NCBI GenBank assembly: GCA_050701115.1 | Contig: JBOHER010000123.1 | Coordinates: forward strand, 1-13,375 | Length of the DNA stretch: 13,375 nt | Direction of reading: 5' to 3' | Origin: JBOHER01 sp050701115 | GTDB taxonomy: Bacteria > Actinomycetota > Actinomycetes > Mycobacteriales > Pseudonocardiaceae | Shown: one piece after another, positions 6,889-13,375 of the stretch | Numbering within the stretch: position 1 is the first letter of the stretch | How the letters are laid out: each line of letters opens with the position of its first letter | The notes under the pieces: generated by a model | What the model was told of the DNA's origin: nothing | What the model saw: only the letters and a program-made list of their open reading frames with translations | The model's database searches: none | Translations under genes and position numbers: made by a program

Positions 6889-7413
6889 TCAGTGGGCGTG
6901 TGGGTCTTCGCCGGAGGCGGCCAGCTTCTCGAGCCGGTCCTTCTCACGCCCGTATGAGGCCTTGATCTCGGTCTCGGCTTCGACGCGGCCGACCCAGCTG
7001 GAGCCCTCGACGCTCTTGCCGGGCTCGAGGTCCTTGTACACCTCGAAGAAGTGCTGGATCTCCAGCTTGTGGAACTCGTTGAGGTGGTGGATGTCCCGCA
7101 GGTGTTCGAGGCGCGGGTCCTCGGACGGCACGGCCAGCACCTTGTCGTCCGGCCCCTTCTCGTCGGTCATCCGGAACATACCGATCGCGCGGCAGCGGAT
7201 CAGGCAGCCAGGGAAAGTCGGTTCCTGCACGAGCACGAGGACGTCGAGCGGGTCGCCGTCCTGCCCCAGCGTGTCGTCGATGAACCCGTAATCGGCCGGG
7301 TACTGGGTAGCCGTGAACAGGGTGCGGTCGAGCTTGATCCGCCCCGTCTTGTGGTCCACCTCGTACTTGTTGCGCTCCCCTTTGGGGATTTCGATCGTGA
7401 CGTCGAACTCCAC
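6889..7413 (-). CDS. ppa: Inorganic pyrophosphatase (family I, soluble)
   Basis: This cytoplasmic enzyme hydrolyses pyrophosphate to phosphate and so drives polymerase, tRNA-charging and phosphoribosyltransferase reactions forward. The 174-residue protein starts with GTG (7411-7413 on the minus strand), with AGAGGA four bases upstream. It shows the family I pattern: an N-terminal EIPKGERNKYEVDHKTG, YPADYGFIDDTLG, the metal-binding signature DGDPLDVLVL, then GMFRMTDEKGPDDKVLAVP and HFFEVYKDLEPGK. It aligns along its length with M. tuberculosis Ppa (Rv3628); it has a slightly longer charged C-terminal tail ending in EDPHAH. The gene diverges from dacB, an arrangement it shares with mycobacteria, and faces glyA at its 3' end. 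Confidence 0.97.
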   Translation of the reverse strand: MEFDVTIEIPKGERNKYEVDHKTGRIKLDRTLFTATQYPADYGFIDDTLGQDGDPLDVLVLVQEPTFPGCLIRCRAIGMFRMTDEKGPDDKVLAVPSEDPRLEHLRDIHHLNEFHKLEIQHFFEVYKDLEPGKSVEGSSWVGRVEAETEIKASYGREKDRLEKLAASGEDPHAH

Positions 7414-7621
7414 GGCGTCCTCTTCGTTCTCTTTGGTGCGTCAACCGTCTCCGTGCCGGCAAGACAAGCAAGGCCGAGCATGCGGAGCGGCGTAGGCGTT
7501 TCTCAATTCTGTGCGCCACTAGTGTGGACCATGCGGTAGCCGGGTGGGGGAACGGATGCCTCGATTCGGGTGTGACATTGCGCCCGTTGGCGTCGATGAC
7601 ATGGGCGATGACGAGCGCGAA

Positions 7622-7628
7622 AGAGGAG
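7622..7628 (+). promoter_or_regulatory. Ribosome binding site of dacB
   Basis: AGAGGAG lies six bases before the GTG at 7635 and touches the in-frame ATG at 7629, which it therefore cannot serve. It supports a start at 7635 over any of the upstream in-frame candidates back to 7524. Confidence 0.65.
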
Positions 7629-7634
7629 ATGTGC

Positions 7635-9275
7635 GTGGCAGGGCGGGACAACGAGGGGAACGCGGCGCACGGTTGGCCGACCGACGATCAGGATGGCTAC
7701 CCCACTTCGGGCGCACCCCGGATGCACCAGCGGGTGACGCCCGCTGACCAGCCCACCCAGCAGTTCCGCGCTGTCGCCGCGGAGCGACCGCCCCGATCCG
7801 CGCCCGTTCCGCCCGCCCCGACGCACGCTATGCCGGTGCGCATCGAGGCGAGCGAGCAGGCCACGCCGACCACGGTTGAGCCGCGGCGCGGTAGGCGTGG
7901 CCTGCTGATCACCGTCCTCGCCGTCGTCGTGGTCGCGGCCCTCGCAGCCGCCCTCGCGCTGCCCGACGTGTCCAACCGGCTGGCCTTGCCGTGGGCCCCC
8001 AACGCGCCGACCGGTCCCGAGCCCGCCCCGATCGGGGTGCAGCGCAGCCTGCCCGGACCCGATGACGCCGCTCCGGCGCCGACCGCATCGGGGGTAGAGG
8101 CAGCCCTCGACGACGTCGTCGACAACCCGGCCCTCGGCTCACTGACCGGCAGTGTGGTCGACCCGGTCAGTGGCGCAGTGCTGTGGGAGCAGGACGCCGA
8201 CCGCCCGCTCACCCCGGCCTCCACCACGAAACTGCTCACCGCCGCCGCCGCGCTGCTCGCGATGGAGCACACCACCCGGCTCGCCACCCAGGTCGTCGCG
8301 GGTGATGAACCCGGTGCGGTCGTGGTGGTCGCAGGTGGAGACCCCACCCTTACCGCGCTGCCGGAAGGCAAGGACTCCGTCTATCCCGGCGCCGCGCACC
8401 TCGACGACCTCGTCGAGCAGGTGCGGGACGCCACCGGAGGCGAGGTCGACACGGTCAGCATCGACCTGAGTGCGTACACCGGCAGCGAGCGGGGACCGGG
8501 GTGGGCGGGCGAGGACGTGCCGTCCACCTACGCCGCTCGGGCGGACCCGGCCATGCTCGACGGTGGCCGCACCGAGCCGACCCGCACCGATTCGCCGCGT
8601 ACCGGTGACCCGGCAGCCGCGCTGGCCGCCGAACTCGCCGATCGGCTCGGCGCCAGGGTCGCCGAGCCGAGCACAGCAACCGCGCGGCCGGGCGCCGAGG
8701 TGCTCGGCGAGGTCGAGTCGGCGCCGCTCACCGGGCTCGTCGACAATCTGCTCACGACCTCCGACAATGTGCTGGCCGAGGCGATCGCCCGGCAGGTGGC
8801 GATCGCAACCGGAGCCGAGCCCTCGTTCACCGGTGCCGCCACCGCGACGCTGGATGTGTTGCGGCGCAACGGATTCGACCTGGAAGGGGTCGAGTTGTCC
8901 GACGGCAGCGGGCTCTCAGTCGACAACAAGATCCCGGCACGACTGCTGACTGAACTGCTCGCGGTCGCGGCCGGGCCGGACGAACAGGACCCCCGCGCCG
9001 GGAAGTTGCGCCCACTGCTCGGCGGTCTGCCGGTCGCCGGGGGCAGCGGCACCCTGGCCGATCGCTACGACCGTGGTTCCGCGCAGGAGGGGAAGGGCTG
9101 GGTGCGCGCCAAGACCGGCACGCTCTCGGAGGTCAACACCCTGGCCGGGGTTGTGCTCGATTCCGACGGCCGTGTGCTGGTGTTCGCCTTGATGTCGGCC
9201 GGTTCCGCCCAGGACAAGGCCCGGCCCGCCCTCGACGCGATCGCCGCCACTCTCCGCGGTTGTGGATGCGGCTGA
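7635..9275 (+). CDS. dacB: D-alanyl-D-alanine carboxypeptidase/endopeptidase (PBP4 type, peptidase family S13), membrane anchored
   Basis: This is a penicillin-binding protein that trims or cleaves peptidoglycan peptides outside the membrane. From the GTG at 7635 it has 546 residues. Residues 1-85 are a polar, proline-rich cytoplasmic tail. One membrane helix follows (GLLITVLAVVVVAALAAALAL, from about 89 to 110), with no cleavable signal, then a proline-rich linker and the S13 catalytic domain. All three active-site motifs are intact: SxxK as Ser196-Thr-Thr-Lys199, SxN as Ser376-Asp-Asn378, and KTG at 493-495. The single membrane anchor in place of a cleaved signal is usual for actinobacterial members. 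The frame runs up to 7524, but that extension has no family character and the best Shine-Dalgarno site is at 7622-7628. The gene leads a same-strand run with the DUF2342 gene, tilS and hpt. Confidence 0.93.
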   Translation: MAGRDNEGNAAHGWPTDDQDGYPTSGAPRMHQRVTPADQPTQQFRAVAAERPPRSAPVPPAPTHAMPVRIEASEQATPTTVEPRRGRRGLLITVLAVVVVAALAAALALPDVSNRLALPWAPNAPTGPEPAPIGVQRSLPGPDDAAPAPTASGVEAALDDVVDNPALGSLTGSVVDPVSGAVLWEQDADRPLTPASTTKLLTAAAALLAMEHTTRLATQVVAGDEPGAVVVVAGGDPTLTALPEGKDSVYPGAAHLDDLVEQVRDATGGEVDTVSIDLSAYTGSERGPGWAGEDVPSTYAARADPAMLDGGRTEPTRTDSPRTGDPAAALAAELADRLGARVAEPSTATARPGAEVLGEVESAPLTGLVDNLLTTSDNVLAEAIARQVAIATGAEPSFTGAATATLDVLRRNGFDLEGVELSDGSGLSVDNKIPARLLTELLAVAAGPDEQDPRAGKLRPLLGGLPVAGGSGTLADRYDRGSAQEGKGWVRAKTGTLSEVNTLAGVVLDSDGRVLVFALMSAGSAQDKARPALDAIAATLRGCGCG

Positions 9276-9292
9276 CCACGTGCCGCCTCGGG

Positions 9293-9298
9293 TAGCGT
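9293..9298 (+). promoter_or_regulatory. Putative -10 element (TAGCGT) for a leaderless transcript of the DUF2342 gene
   Basis: TAGCGT matches TANNNT and ends seven bases before the GTG at 9306, so transcription would start at or next to the start codon. It occupies the 30-base gap after dacB and no clear Shine-Dalgarno site is present. This suggests the downstream genes have a promoter of their own, even if dacB transcripts read through. Confidence 0.45.
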
Positions 9299-9305
9299 CG
9301 ATGGA

Positions 9306-10391
9306 GTGAACATGCTGATCGAGCACGGCGAATCTGGTGACGGCGACCGGGACGAGCGGGGCACGCTCGTCGACTGGTCGCTTGCCGCGACCACGGCGTC
9401 GCTCCTGGTCGGCAGCGGACCGTCGGTGCCGCGGGAGGTGGCCCAGCAGGCGGTGTCCCAACTGGCCGAGTTCGCCTCGCCTGCCGAGCGGCACGTTCGC
9501 GAGCTGACCGGGCTCGGCGAGCAACTGCCGTTGCGGCCTGCCACCGTGGTCGATCGGCGTGGATGGGTCCGATCGGCCGCTTCCGGCCTTGACGCGCTGA
9601 CCAGCAGGGCCCTTTCCCGTGGCTACCGTGGTCCGCTGGGCGGGGTACTCGCGGGCACCGCGGGTGTGCAGACCGGCCTTGTGCTCGCATTCCTGGGCAC
9701 CAAGGTGCTCGGACAGTACGACCCGTTCGGCGGGGCGGACGGAGCGGGTGGCGGCGGAAGGTTGCTGCTGGTCGCGCCGAACGTGGTGCAGGCCGAGCAA
9801 GCCATGCGGGTTGCTCGGGCTGACTTCCGGATGTGGGTGTGCCTGCACGAGAGCACCCACCGCCTGCAGTTCACCGCGGTCAGCTGGCTGCGGGACTACT
9901 TCTCCGACGAGGTCGGCCGGTTCATTTCCGCCATCGATGACACCGCGGCGAACACGCTGAGCAGGTTGCCCGAGGTGCTCAGAGAAGCCAAGAGCGGCCT
10001 GCCCGGCCCGCTCGGTGTGATCGAGGCGCTGCAGTCGCCGCAGCAGCGCACCGCCTTCGATCGCCTCATCGCGATGTCCACCCTGCTCGAGGGGCATGCC
10101 GACTACGTCATGGACGCCGTTGGCCCGGACGTCGTGCCGACCGTGCAGACCATTCGTCGCCGGTTCACCGAGCGCCGCAAGGGCGGCGGTCTGCTGGACC
10201 GGCTGCTGCGCAGCCTGCTCGGGGTGGATGCCAAGATCAAGCAGTACGAGCACGGCGCGGCCTTCACCCGGCAGGTGATCGAGCAGGTCGGGATGGACGG
10301 ATTCAACGCGATCTGGACCTCCCCGAACACGTTGCCCAGCCGTGCCGAGATCGCCGAGCCGTCGGCATGGCTGCGCAGGGTGCACAGCTGA
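9306..10391 (+). CDS. DUF2342 family zinc-dependent metalloprotease-like protein
   Basis: This 361-residue protein belongs to the actinobacterial DUF2342 family, the counterpart of M. tuberculosis Rv3626c. Members are often labelled coenzyme F420-associated or putative hydrolase; no biochemical role is established to my knowledge. It carries an HExxH zinc motif, His181-Glu-Ser-Thr-His185 in CLHESTHRLQF. It also has a Glu262-Gly-His-Ala-Asp segment (LLEGHADYVMD) some 77 residues later, which could supply the third metal ligand in the gluzincin manner. The N-terminal third contains the conserved SLLVGSGPSVPREVA and a short glycine-rich segment (GGADGAGGGG). No signal peptide or convincing membrane segment is seen, so it is probably cytoplasmic. 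The GTG at 9306 is preferred because of the leaderless promoter geometry; the ATG at 9312 is an alternative. It sits between dacB and tilS as in mycobacteria. Confidence 0.88.
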   Translation: MNMLIEHGESGDGDRDERGTLVDWSLAATTASLLVGSGPSVPREVAQQAVSQLAEFASPAERHVRELTGLGEQLPLRPATVVDRRGWVRSAASGLDALTSRALSRGYRGPLGGVLAGTAGVQTGLVLAFLGTKVLGQYDPFGGADGAGGGGRLLLVAPNVVQAEQAMRVARADFRMWVCLHESTHRLQFTAVSWLRDYFSDEVGRFISAIDDTAANTLSRLPEVLREAKSGLPGPLGVIEALQSPQQRTAFDRLIAMSTLLEGHADYVMDAVGPDVVPTVQTIRRRFTERRKGGGLLDRLLRSLLGVDAKIKQYEHGAAFTRQVIEQVGMDGFNAIWTSPNTLPSRAEIAEPSAWLRRVHS

Positions 10392-10422
10392 ACGACCCGG
10401 CCGGTAGGTGAACGAGGGCGAT

Positions 10423-11442
10423 GTGAGCGCAACAACGGCCGGACCGGCCGGGCTGAAGGTTCGTACCGCGGTTCGGAATTTCCTCGCCACCGCCGAGGCC
10501 GCGCCCCATCTGCGCTCGGGTGCGCTCGGCGTCGCGGTCTCCGGTGGCGCCGACTCCCTCGCGCTTGCCGCGGCCGCCGCGCACGTTGCCGGCGCCATCG
10601 GCCTCACCGTTGTAGCGCTCGTCGTTGATCATGGCCTGCAGGATGGATCCGCCGAAGTCGCCAAGCAGGCCGCCGCGACGGCTCGGCGGCTCGGCGTCGC
10701 CGACGCCACGGTGCTGACCGTCGAGGTCACCGGGGCAGGCGGCCCTGAGGCGGCCGCACGCCGCGCCCGCTACGCCGCGCTGGCCGATGCCCTGCCCGGC
10801 GATGACGCGCTCATCCTGCTCGGACACACGCTCGATGATCAGGCGGAGACCGTGCTGCTCGGCTTGGGCCGCGGCTCGGGTCCGCGATCGGTGGCAGGCA
10901 TGCTGGCGCTCGACCCGCCGTGGGCGCGCCCCCTGCTCGGACTCCCCCGATCGGTCACCGAACAGGCCTGCGCCGAACTCGGCGTGCGGACGTGGCAGGA
11001 CCCGCACAACTCCGATCGCCGCTACACCCGGGTGCGGCTGCGTGCCGAGGTGCTGCCGCTGCTGGAGCAGGTCCTGCGGGGCGGGGTCGCCGGAGCGTTG
11101 GCCCGGACCGCCGCCCAGCTGCGGGAGGACCTCGATGCGCTCGACGCGCTGGCTGATGAGGTGCTCGACCGGGCGAGCATCGATACGGCGCGGACCCCGC
11201 AGCTCGCGGTCGAGGAGCTGCGGGCCTGCCGGCCTGCCGTGCGCCGCAGAGTGCTGCGCCGGTGGCTGATCGATGCCGGTGCACGTGAGCTGACCGATCA
11301 GCATCTCCGGTCGGCCGATGCGCTGATCGGCCGGTGGCGCGGTCAGGGTGGGGTGTGGTTGCCCGGCGACTTGGTGGTCAGCCGGTCGCATGGCAGGCTG
11401 CATGTGCACCGTGCGGGGGTCACCCGCGCGGACGGATCGTGA
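10423..11442 (+). CDS. tilS: tRNA(Ile)-lysidine synthetase
   Basis: The enzyme uses ATP and lysine to change cytidine 34 of the CAU-anticodon isoleucine tRNA to lysidine, so that it reads AUA rather than AUG. The protein has the N-type ATP pyrophosphatase PP-loop SGGADS near the N-terminus. It also has VVDHGLQDGS, the GHTLDDQAET segment typical of TilS, and DPHNSDRRYTRVRLR, which is the DPSN..R..iR motif. At about 339 residues it is the short form common in actinobacteria, lacking the full C-terminal extension of the E. coli enzyme. Two GTG starts are possible: 10423 (preferred, GAGGG a few bases upstream, protein beginning MSATTAG) and 10408 (five residues longer). The gap from the preceding gene is small. 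The stop codon overlaps a possible GTG start of hpt. Confidence 0.95.
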   Translation: MSATTAGPAGLKVRTAVRNFLATAEAAPHLRSGALGVAVSGGADSLALAAAAAHVAGAIGLTVVALVVDHGLQDGSAEVAKQAAATARRLGVADATVLTVEVTGAGGPEAAARRARYAALADALPGDDALILLGHTLDDQAETVLLGLGRGSGPRSVAGMLALDPPWARPLLGLPRSVTEQACAELGVRTWQDPHNSDRRYTRVRLRAEVLPLLEQVLRGGVAGALARTAAQLREDLDALDALADEVLDRASIDTARTPQLAVEELRACRPAVRRRVLRRWLIDAGARELTDQHLRSADALIGRWRGQGGVWLPGDLVVSRSHGRLHVHRAGVTRADGS

Positions 11443-11448
11443 GAGAGG
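11442..11448 (+). promoter_or_regulatory. Ribosome binding site of hpt
   Basis: AGAGAGG begins at the last base of the tilS stop codon and lies eight bases before the GTG at 11457. It supports 11457 as the hpt start; the GTG at 11439, overlapping the tilS stop as GTGA, would rely on translational coupling instead. Confidence 0.55.
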
Positions 11449-11456
11449 CGGGCACC

Positions 11457-12008
11457 GTGTACGAAGGCGATATCGCCTCCGTGCTCATTACCGAGCAAGA
11501 GATCCGCGACAAGACCGTCGAACTGGCCAAACAGGTCGCCGCCGACTATCCCGAAGGCAGTGGTTCGGACCTGCTGCTGGTCGGGGTGCTCAAGGGTGCC
11601 GTCATGTTCATGACGGATTTCGCCCGAGCGCTGCCGATCCCGGCGCAGTTGGAGTTCATGGCGGTATCCTCCTACGGCTCGTCCACCTCCTCATCGGGGG
11701 TGGTTCGCATCCTCAAGGACCTGGACCGGGACATCTCCGGGCGCGAGGTGCTCATCGTCGAGGACATCGTCGATTCCGGGCTGACCCTGTCCTGGTTGCT
11801 GCGCAACCTGGCCACCCGCAACCCAGCGTCCCTGGCAGTGTGCTCGTTGCTACGTAAACCCGACGCGGTGAAAGTCGACGTCCCGGTCTCCTACGTCGGC
11901 TTCGACATTCCGAACGAATTCGTCGTCGGCTACGGCCTGGATTATGCGGAGCGTTACCGGGATCTGCCGTTTATCGGGACTCTTGATCCCAAGGTTTACT
12001 CCATGTAA
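11457..12008 (+). CDS. hpt: Hypoxanthine (guanine) phosphoribosyltransferase
   Basis: This purine-salvage enzyme joins hypoxanthine or guanine to PRPP, giving IMP or GMP and pyrophosphate. It has 183 residues from the GTG at 11457, the usual length. Visible motifs are LVGVLKGAVMFM (the pyrophosphate-binding LKG loop), the mobile SSYGSSTSSSG loop, and the PRPP-binding signature VLIVEDIVDSGLTLS with its two acidic residues. The C-terminal purine-binding segment reads VGFDIPNEFVVGYGLDYAERYRDLPFIG. An in-frame GTG at 11439 overlapping the tilS stop would add six residues. The tilS-hpt pairing is conserved in many bacteria, and here the two are nearly contiguous and probably cotranscribed. Confidence 0.96.
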   Translation: MYEGDIASVLITEQEIRDKTVELAKQVAADYPEGSGSDLLLVGVLKGAVMFMTDFARALPIPAQLEFMAVSSYGSSTSSSGVVRILKDLDRDISGREVLIVEDIVDSGLTLSWLLRNLATRNPASLAVCSLLRKPDAVKVDVPVSYVGFDIPNEFVVGYGLDYAERYRDLPFIGTLDPKVYSM

Positions 12009-12022
12009 CCGGGCTCACCCGG
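12009..12022 (+). terminator. Small hairpin directly after hpt
   Basis: CCGGG (12009-12013) and CCCGG (12018-12022) form a five-base-pair stem with a four-base loop, starting at the first base after the hpt stop codon. There is no T-run, so termination is plausible but weakly supported. Confidence 0.35.
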
Positions 12023-12182
12023 CTGAGAAAGTTCGCCCGCTCTTTCATTGCACTAGTTGACCAACATGCGGAACCCTGGGCAGGCCGGAACACGTCATAC
12101 CGGCAGAGTGACTACGTTAACCTGATGAGACACGGTCAGCCGCGGCTCGCTGGTGCGGCTTGGGGATAAGGGGAGAGGGAAC

Positions 12183-12548
12183 ATGGCCAAGGGCCTCACA
12201 GATGCCACCGCGTTCTTGAACGCTGCCGCGACGGGTGAGATCGGTATCGATCCTGACGCCGCGCAGACCGTGCTGAACAAGATCCGCACCGGCAAGGATT
12301 CCGTGGAGAACCTCATCATGAATGCAAGCGGGCTGGGCGTAGCGCCACGGCTCGGCGCGAACCCGGTCGGTGAGGCGATGGCGATGAAGTTCTCCGACCG
12401 GGCCAGCGGTGGCGGTGATTCCTACCTGCAGGCGCTGCGAAACCTCTACACGCAGTACGACCAGGTCGAGAGTGCGATCGTCGTCGCGATCAGGAACTAC
12501 GACGACATGGACACGGCGGCCGCGGATTCCTTCCGCCGGAAGGCGTGA
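12183..12548 (+). CDS. Small PE-like protein, probable type VII secretion partner
   Basis: This 121-residue protein starts at the ATG at 12183, preceded by the purine-rich GGGAGAGGG (12171-12179). It has no signal peptide and appears mostly helical: one helix around residues 22-44, then a glycine-rich turn and a second long helical stretch to the C-terminus. The C-terminal half resembles the PE domain: GANPVGEAMAMKFS parallels the GADEVSAAIAALF region of mycobacterial PE proteins. It ends with NYDDMDTAAADS, which contains the YxxxD/E type VII secretion signal. There is no WxG turn, which argues against an ordinary WXG100 protein. Together with the PPE-like gene 70 bases downstream it looks like a PE/PPE-type heterodimer pair. 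This is inference from motif and order; overall similarity to mycobacterial PE proteins is low. Confidence 0.65.
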   Translation: MAKGLTDATAFLNAAATGEIGIDPDAAQTVLNKIRTGKDSVENLIMNASGLGVAPRLGANPVGEAMAMKFSDRASGGGDSYLQALRNLYTQYDQVESAIVVAIRNYDDMDTAAADSFRRKA

Positions 12549-12618
12549 CCCGCGTGCTGATTTTTGACCGTTCAGTTCGTCCGGCATCCGCTCACGTGCG
12601 ACAGATCAGGGGGAAGAA

Positions 12619-13375
12619 GTGAACTCCACCGGCAACGAAAGCTACTTCACGCAAGACTCGTCAGCAGGCACCTCGTTCGCCGACAACTCGACCAGCGAAG
12701 CCCTTGTCGCCAGCGCCCGCAGCGGCCGGGACGACTTCGACTTCGGTGACGACCGGGCGATCGTGAACCCACCCAACTGGCACAGCCAGGAGAGCACCCA
12801 GCTCTATCAGGGCGCGATCAGCAACAACGATCCCGGTTCGGTCGACGCGACCGGGCATGCGTGGATGGACCACGGCAATGAACTCGAGCAGGTCGCCGGC
12901 GATCTGTACAACGCGATCGCCGAACTCGGCGGTGCCTGGATCGGGCAGGCCGCCGGTGCGGCGCAGGCCTCGCTGGTCGGCATCGCCAACTCCAGCGGAA
13001 TCGCCGGCGACGCGGCTCGCACCATGGGCAGCCGGATGGTCGAGCAGGCCGCCGCGGCCGCAGAGGTCAAGAAGATGCCCGCTCCGGTCGAATTCAACGC
13101 CGACCGGGCGATGACCGCCTTGCTGGCGGGCGGGCCCGCCGCGATGACGGCCGACATGAAGGCGCAGTCCGACGCGGCCAAGGACGTCAAGGCGCAGCAG
13201 GTCGCCTACTACAACGCCTACACGGCGGCGATGTCCGCTGTGGACAGCAAGACACCCAGCTTCGGCCCGGAGTCTCTCGGCCTCAAGCCGATGGCGGGCA
13301 ACGGCGGCCCGGGCGGACCGTCGGTGGGCGACTATGCCGCGCCGGGCGGTGGCGTGGGTGAGGCCGGGCCCGGCC
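12619..13375 (+). CDS. PPE-like protein, 3' end beyond the window
   Basis: The frame from the GTG at 12619 stays open to the window edge, giving 252 residues without a stop. The purine-rich AGGGGGA (12608-12614) precedes the start. Residues 1-45 are a Ser/Asp-rich extension. A PPE-like domain follows. NPPNWHSQESTQLYQG (Pro51-Pro52-Asn53) corresponds to the LPPEINSARMYAG start of mycobacterial PPE proteins, with Asn in place of the Glu. A WxG motif is present at Trp107-Ile-Gly109. PAPVEFNADR (Asn160 to Arg163) corresponds to the family's VPPPVIAANR. Helices continue to about residue 215, and from about 225 the chain becomes Gly/Pro-rich, typical of a linker or tail. No signal peptide is seen. 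It is likely exported by an ESX (type VII) system together with the small protein upstream. Its C-terminal function is out of view. Confidence 0.75.
   Translation, partial: MNSTGNESYFTQDSSAGTSFADNSTSEALVASARSGRDDFDFGDDRAIVNPPNWHSQESTQLYQGAISNNDPGSVDATGHAWMDHGNELEQVAGDLYNAIAELGGAWIGQAAGAAQASLVGIANSSGIAGDAARTMGSRMVEQAAAAAEVKKMPAPVEFNADRAMTALLAGGPAAMTADMKAQSDAAKDVKAQQVAYYNAYTAAMSAVDSKTPSFGPESLGLKPMAGNGGPGGPSVGDYAAPGGGVGEAGPG

Noticed and set aside
5526..6947. Long minus-strand open frame opposite glyA and the convergent gap
   Set aside because: It runs through the terminator hairpin and the ppa 3' end and has no domain signature; it is a shadow of glyA.
7524..7634. N-terminal extension of dacB to 7524, and a TAGTGT -10 candidate at 7520-7525
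   Set aside because: The extension lacks a ribosome binding site and family character. TAGTGT lies in a CACTAGTG palindrome in the ppa-dacB spacer but has no matching -35 box, so I do not report it as a promoter.
8916..10607. Long minus-strand open frame across dacB, the DUF2342 gene and tilS
   Set aside because: It spans parts of three well-supported plus-strand genes, has low-complexity composition and no motif; explained as a GC-bias artefact.
12070..12096. GGAAC and CGTC boxes resembling an ECF sigma-factor promoter before the PE-like gene
   Set aside because: The spacing (18 bases between the boxes) does not fit the usual GGAAC-N16/17-CGTC/GTT arrangement. Other -10-like strings nearby (TACGTT at 12113, TAACCT at 12118) are equally weak.
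1..13375. tRNA, rRNA, CRISPR arrays, insertion sequences and attachment sites
   Set aside because: I looked for cloverleaf ends, regularly spaced repeats and transposase or integrase motifs and found none.

Overview
The window looks like a chromosomal segment of a high-GC actinomycete, most probably a member of the Pseudonocardiaceae (Amycolatopsis/Saccharomonospora type). The grounds are strongly G/C-biased third codon positions, many GTG starts, an actinobacterial-length DnaE with a complete PHP domain, and the gene order ppa-dacB-DUF2342-tilS-hpt, which is also found in Mycobacterium tuberculosis (Rv3628 to Rv3624c). PE-like and PPE-like genes follow hpt. Genus assignment is inference; no rRNA or tRNA gene is present.

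Layout. Positions 1-982 hold the 3' part of a DUF234-type AAA ATPase gene, an accessory gene with less extreme codon bias than its neighbours. Next comes dnaE (1181-4765), the replicative polymerase. After an intergenic inverted repeat lies a gamma-class carbonic anhydrase homologue (4903-5424), apparently read from a leaderless promoter. Only 116 bases separate it from glyA (5541-6809), and most of that gap is filled by a ZTP (pfl-type) riboswitch, the most informative non-coding feature here. glyA converges on ppa (6889-7413, minus strand), and a long hairpin in the gap probably terminates both.

ppa and dacB diverge from a 221-base spacer (7414-7634). dacB (membrane-anchored S13 D,D-carboxypeptidase), a DUF2342 zinc-metalloprotease-like gene, tilS (tRNA-Ile lysidine synthetase) and hpt (hypoxanthine phosphoribosyltransferase) run in one direction with short gaps. 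The final part (12009-13375) holds a small PE-like gene and a PPE-like gene running off the window, which together look like a type VII secretion substrate pair in a non-mycobacterial genome.

How the parts fit. Most genes are housekeeping: replication (dnaE), one-carbon and purine supply (glyA under ZTP control, hpt for salvage), pyrophosphate removal (ppa), tRNA decoding (tilS) and wall remodelling (dacB). The less explored parts are the riboswitch, the DUF2342 protein, the PE/PPE-like pair, and the intergenic inverted repeats. I saw no clearly new multi-gene system, no CRISPR array, no insertion sequence and no RNA gene other than the riboswitch. No gene-free stretch exceeds 300 bases.
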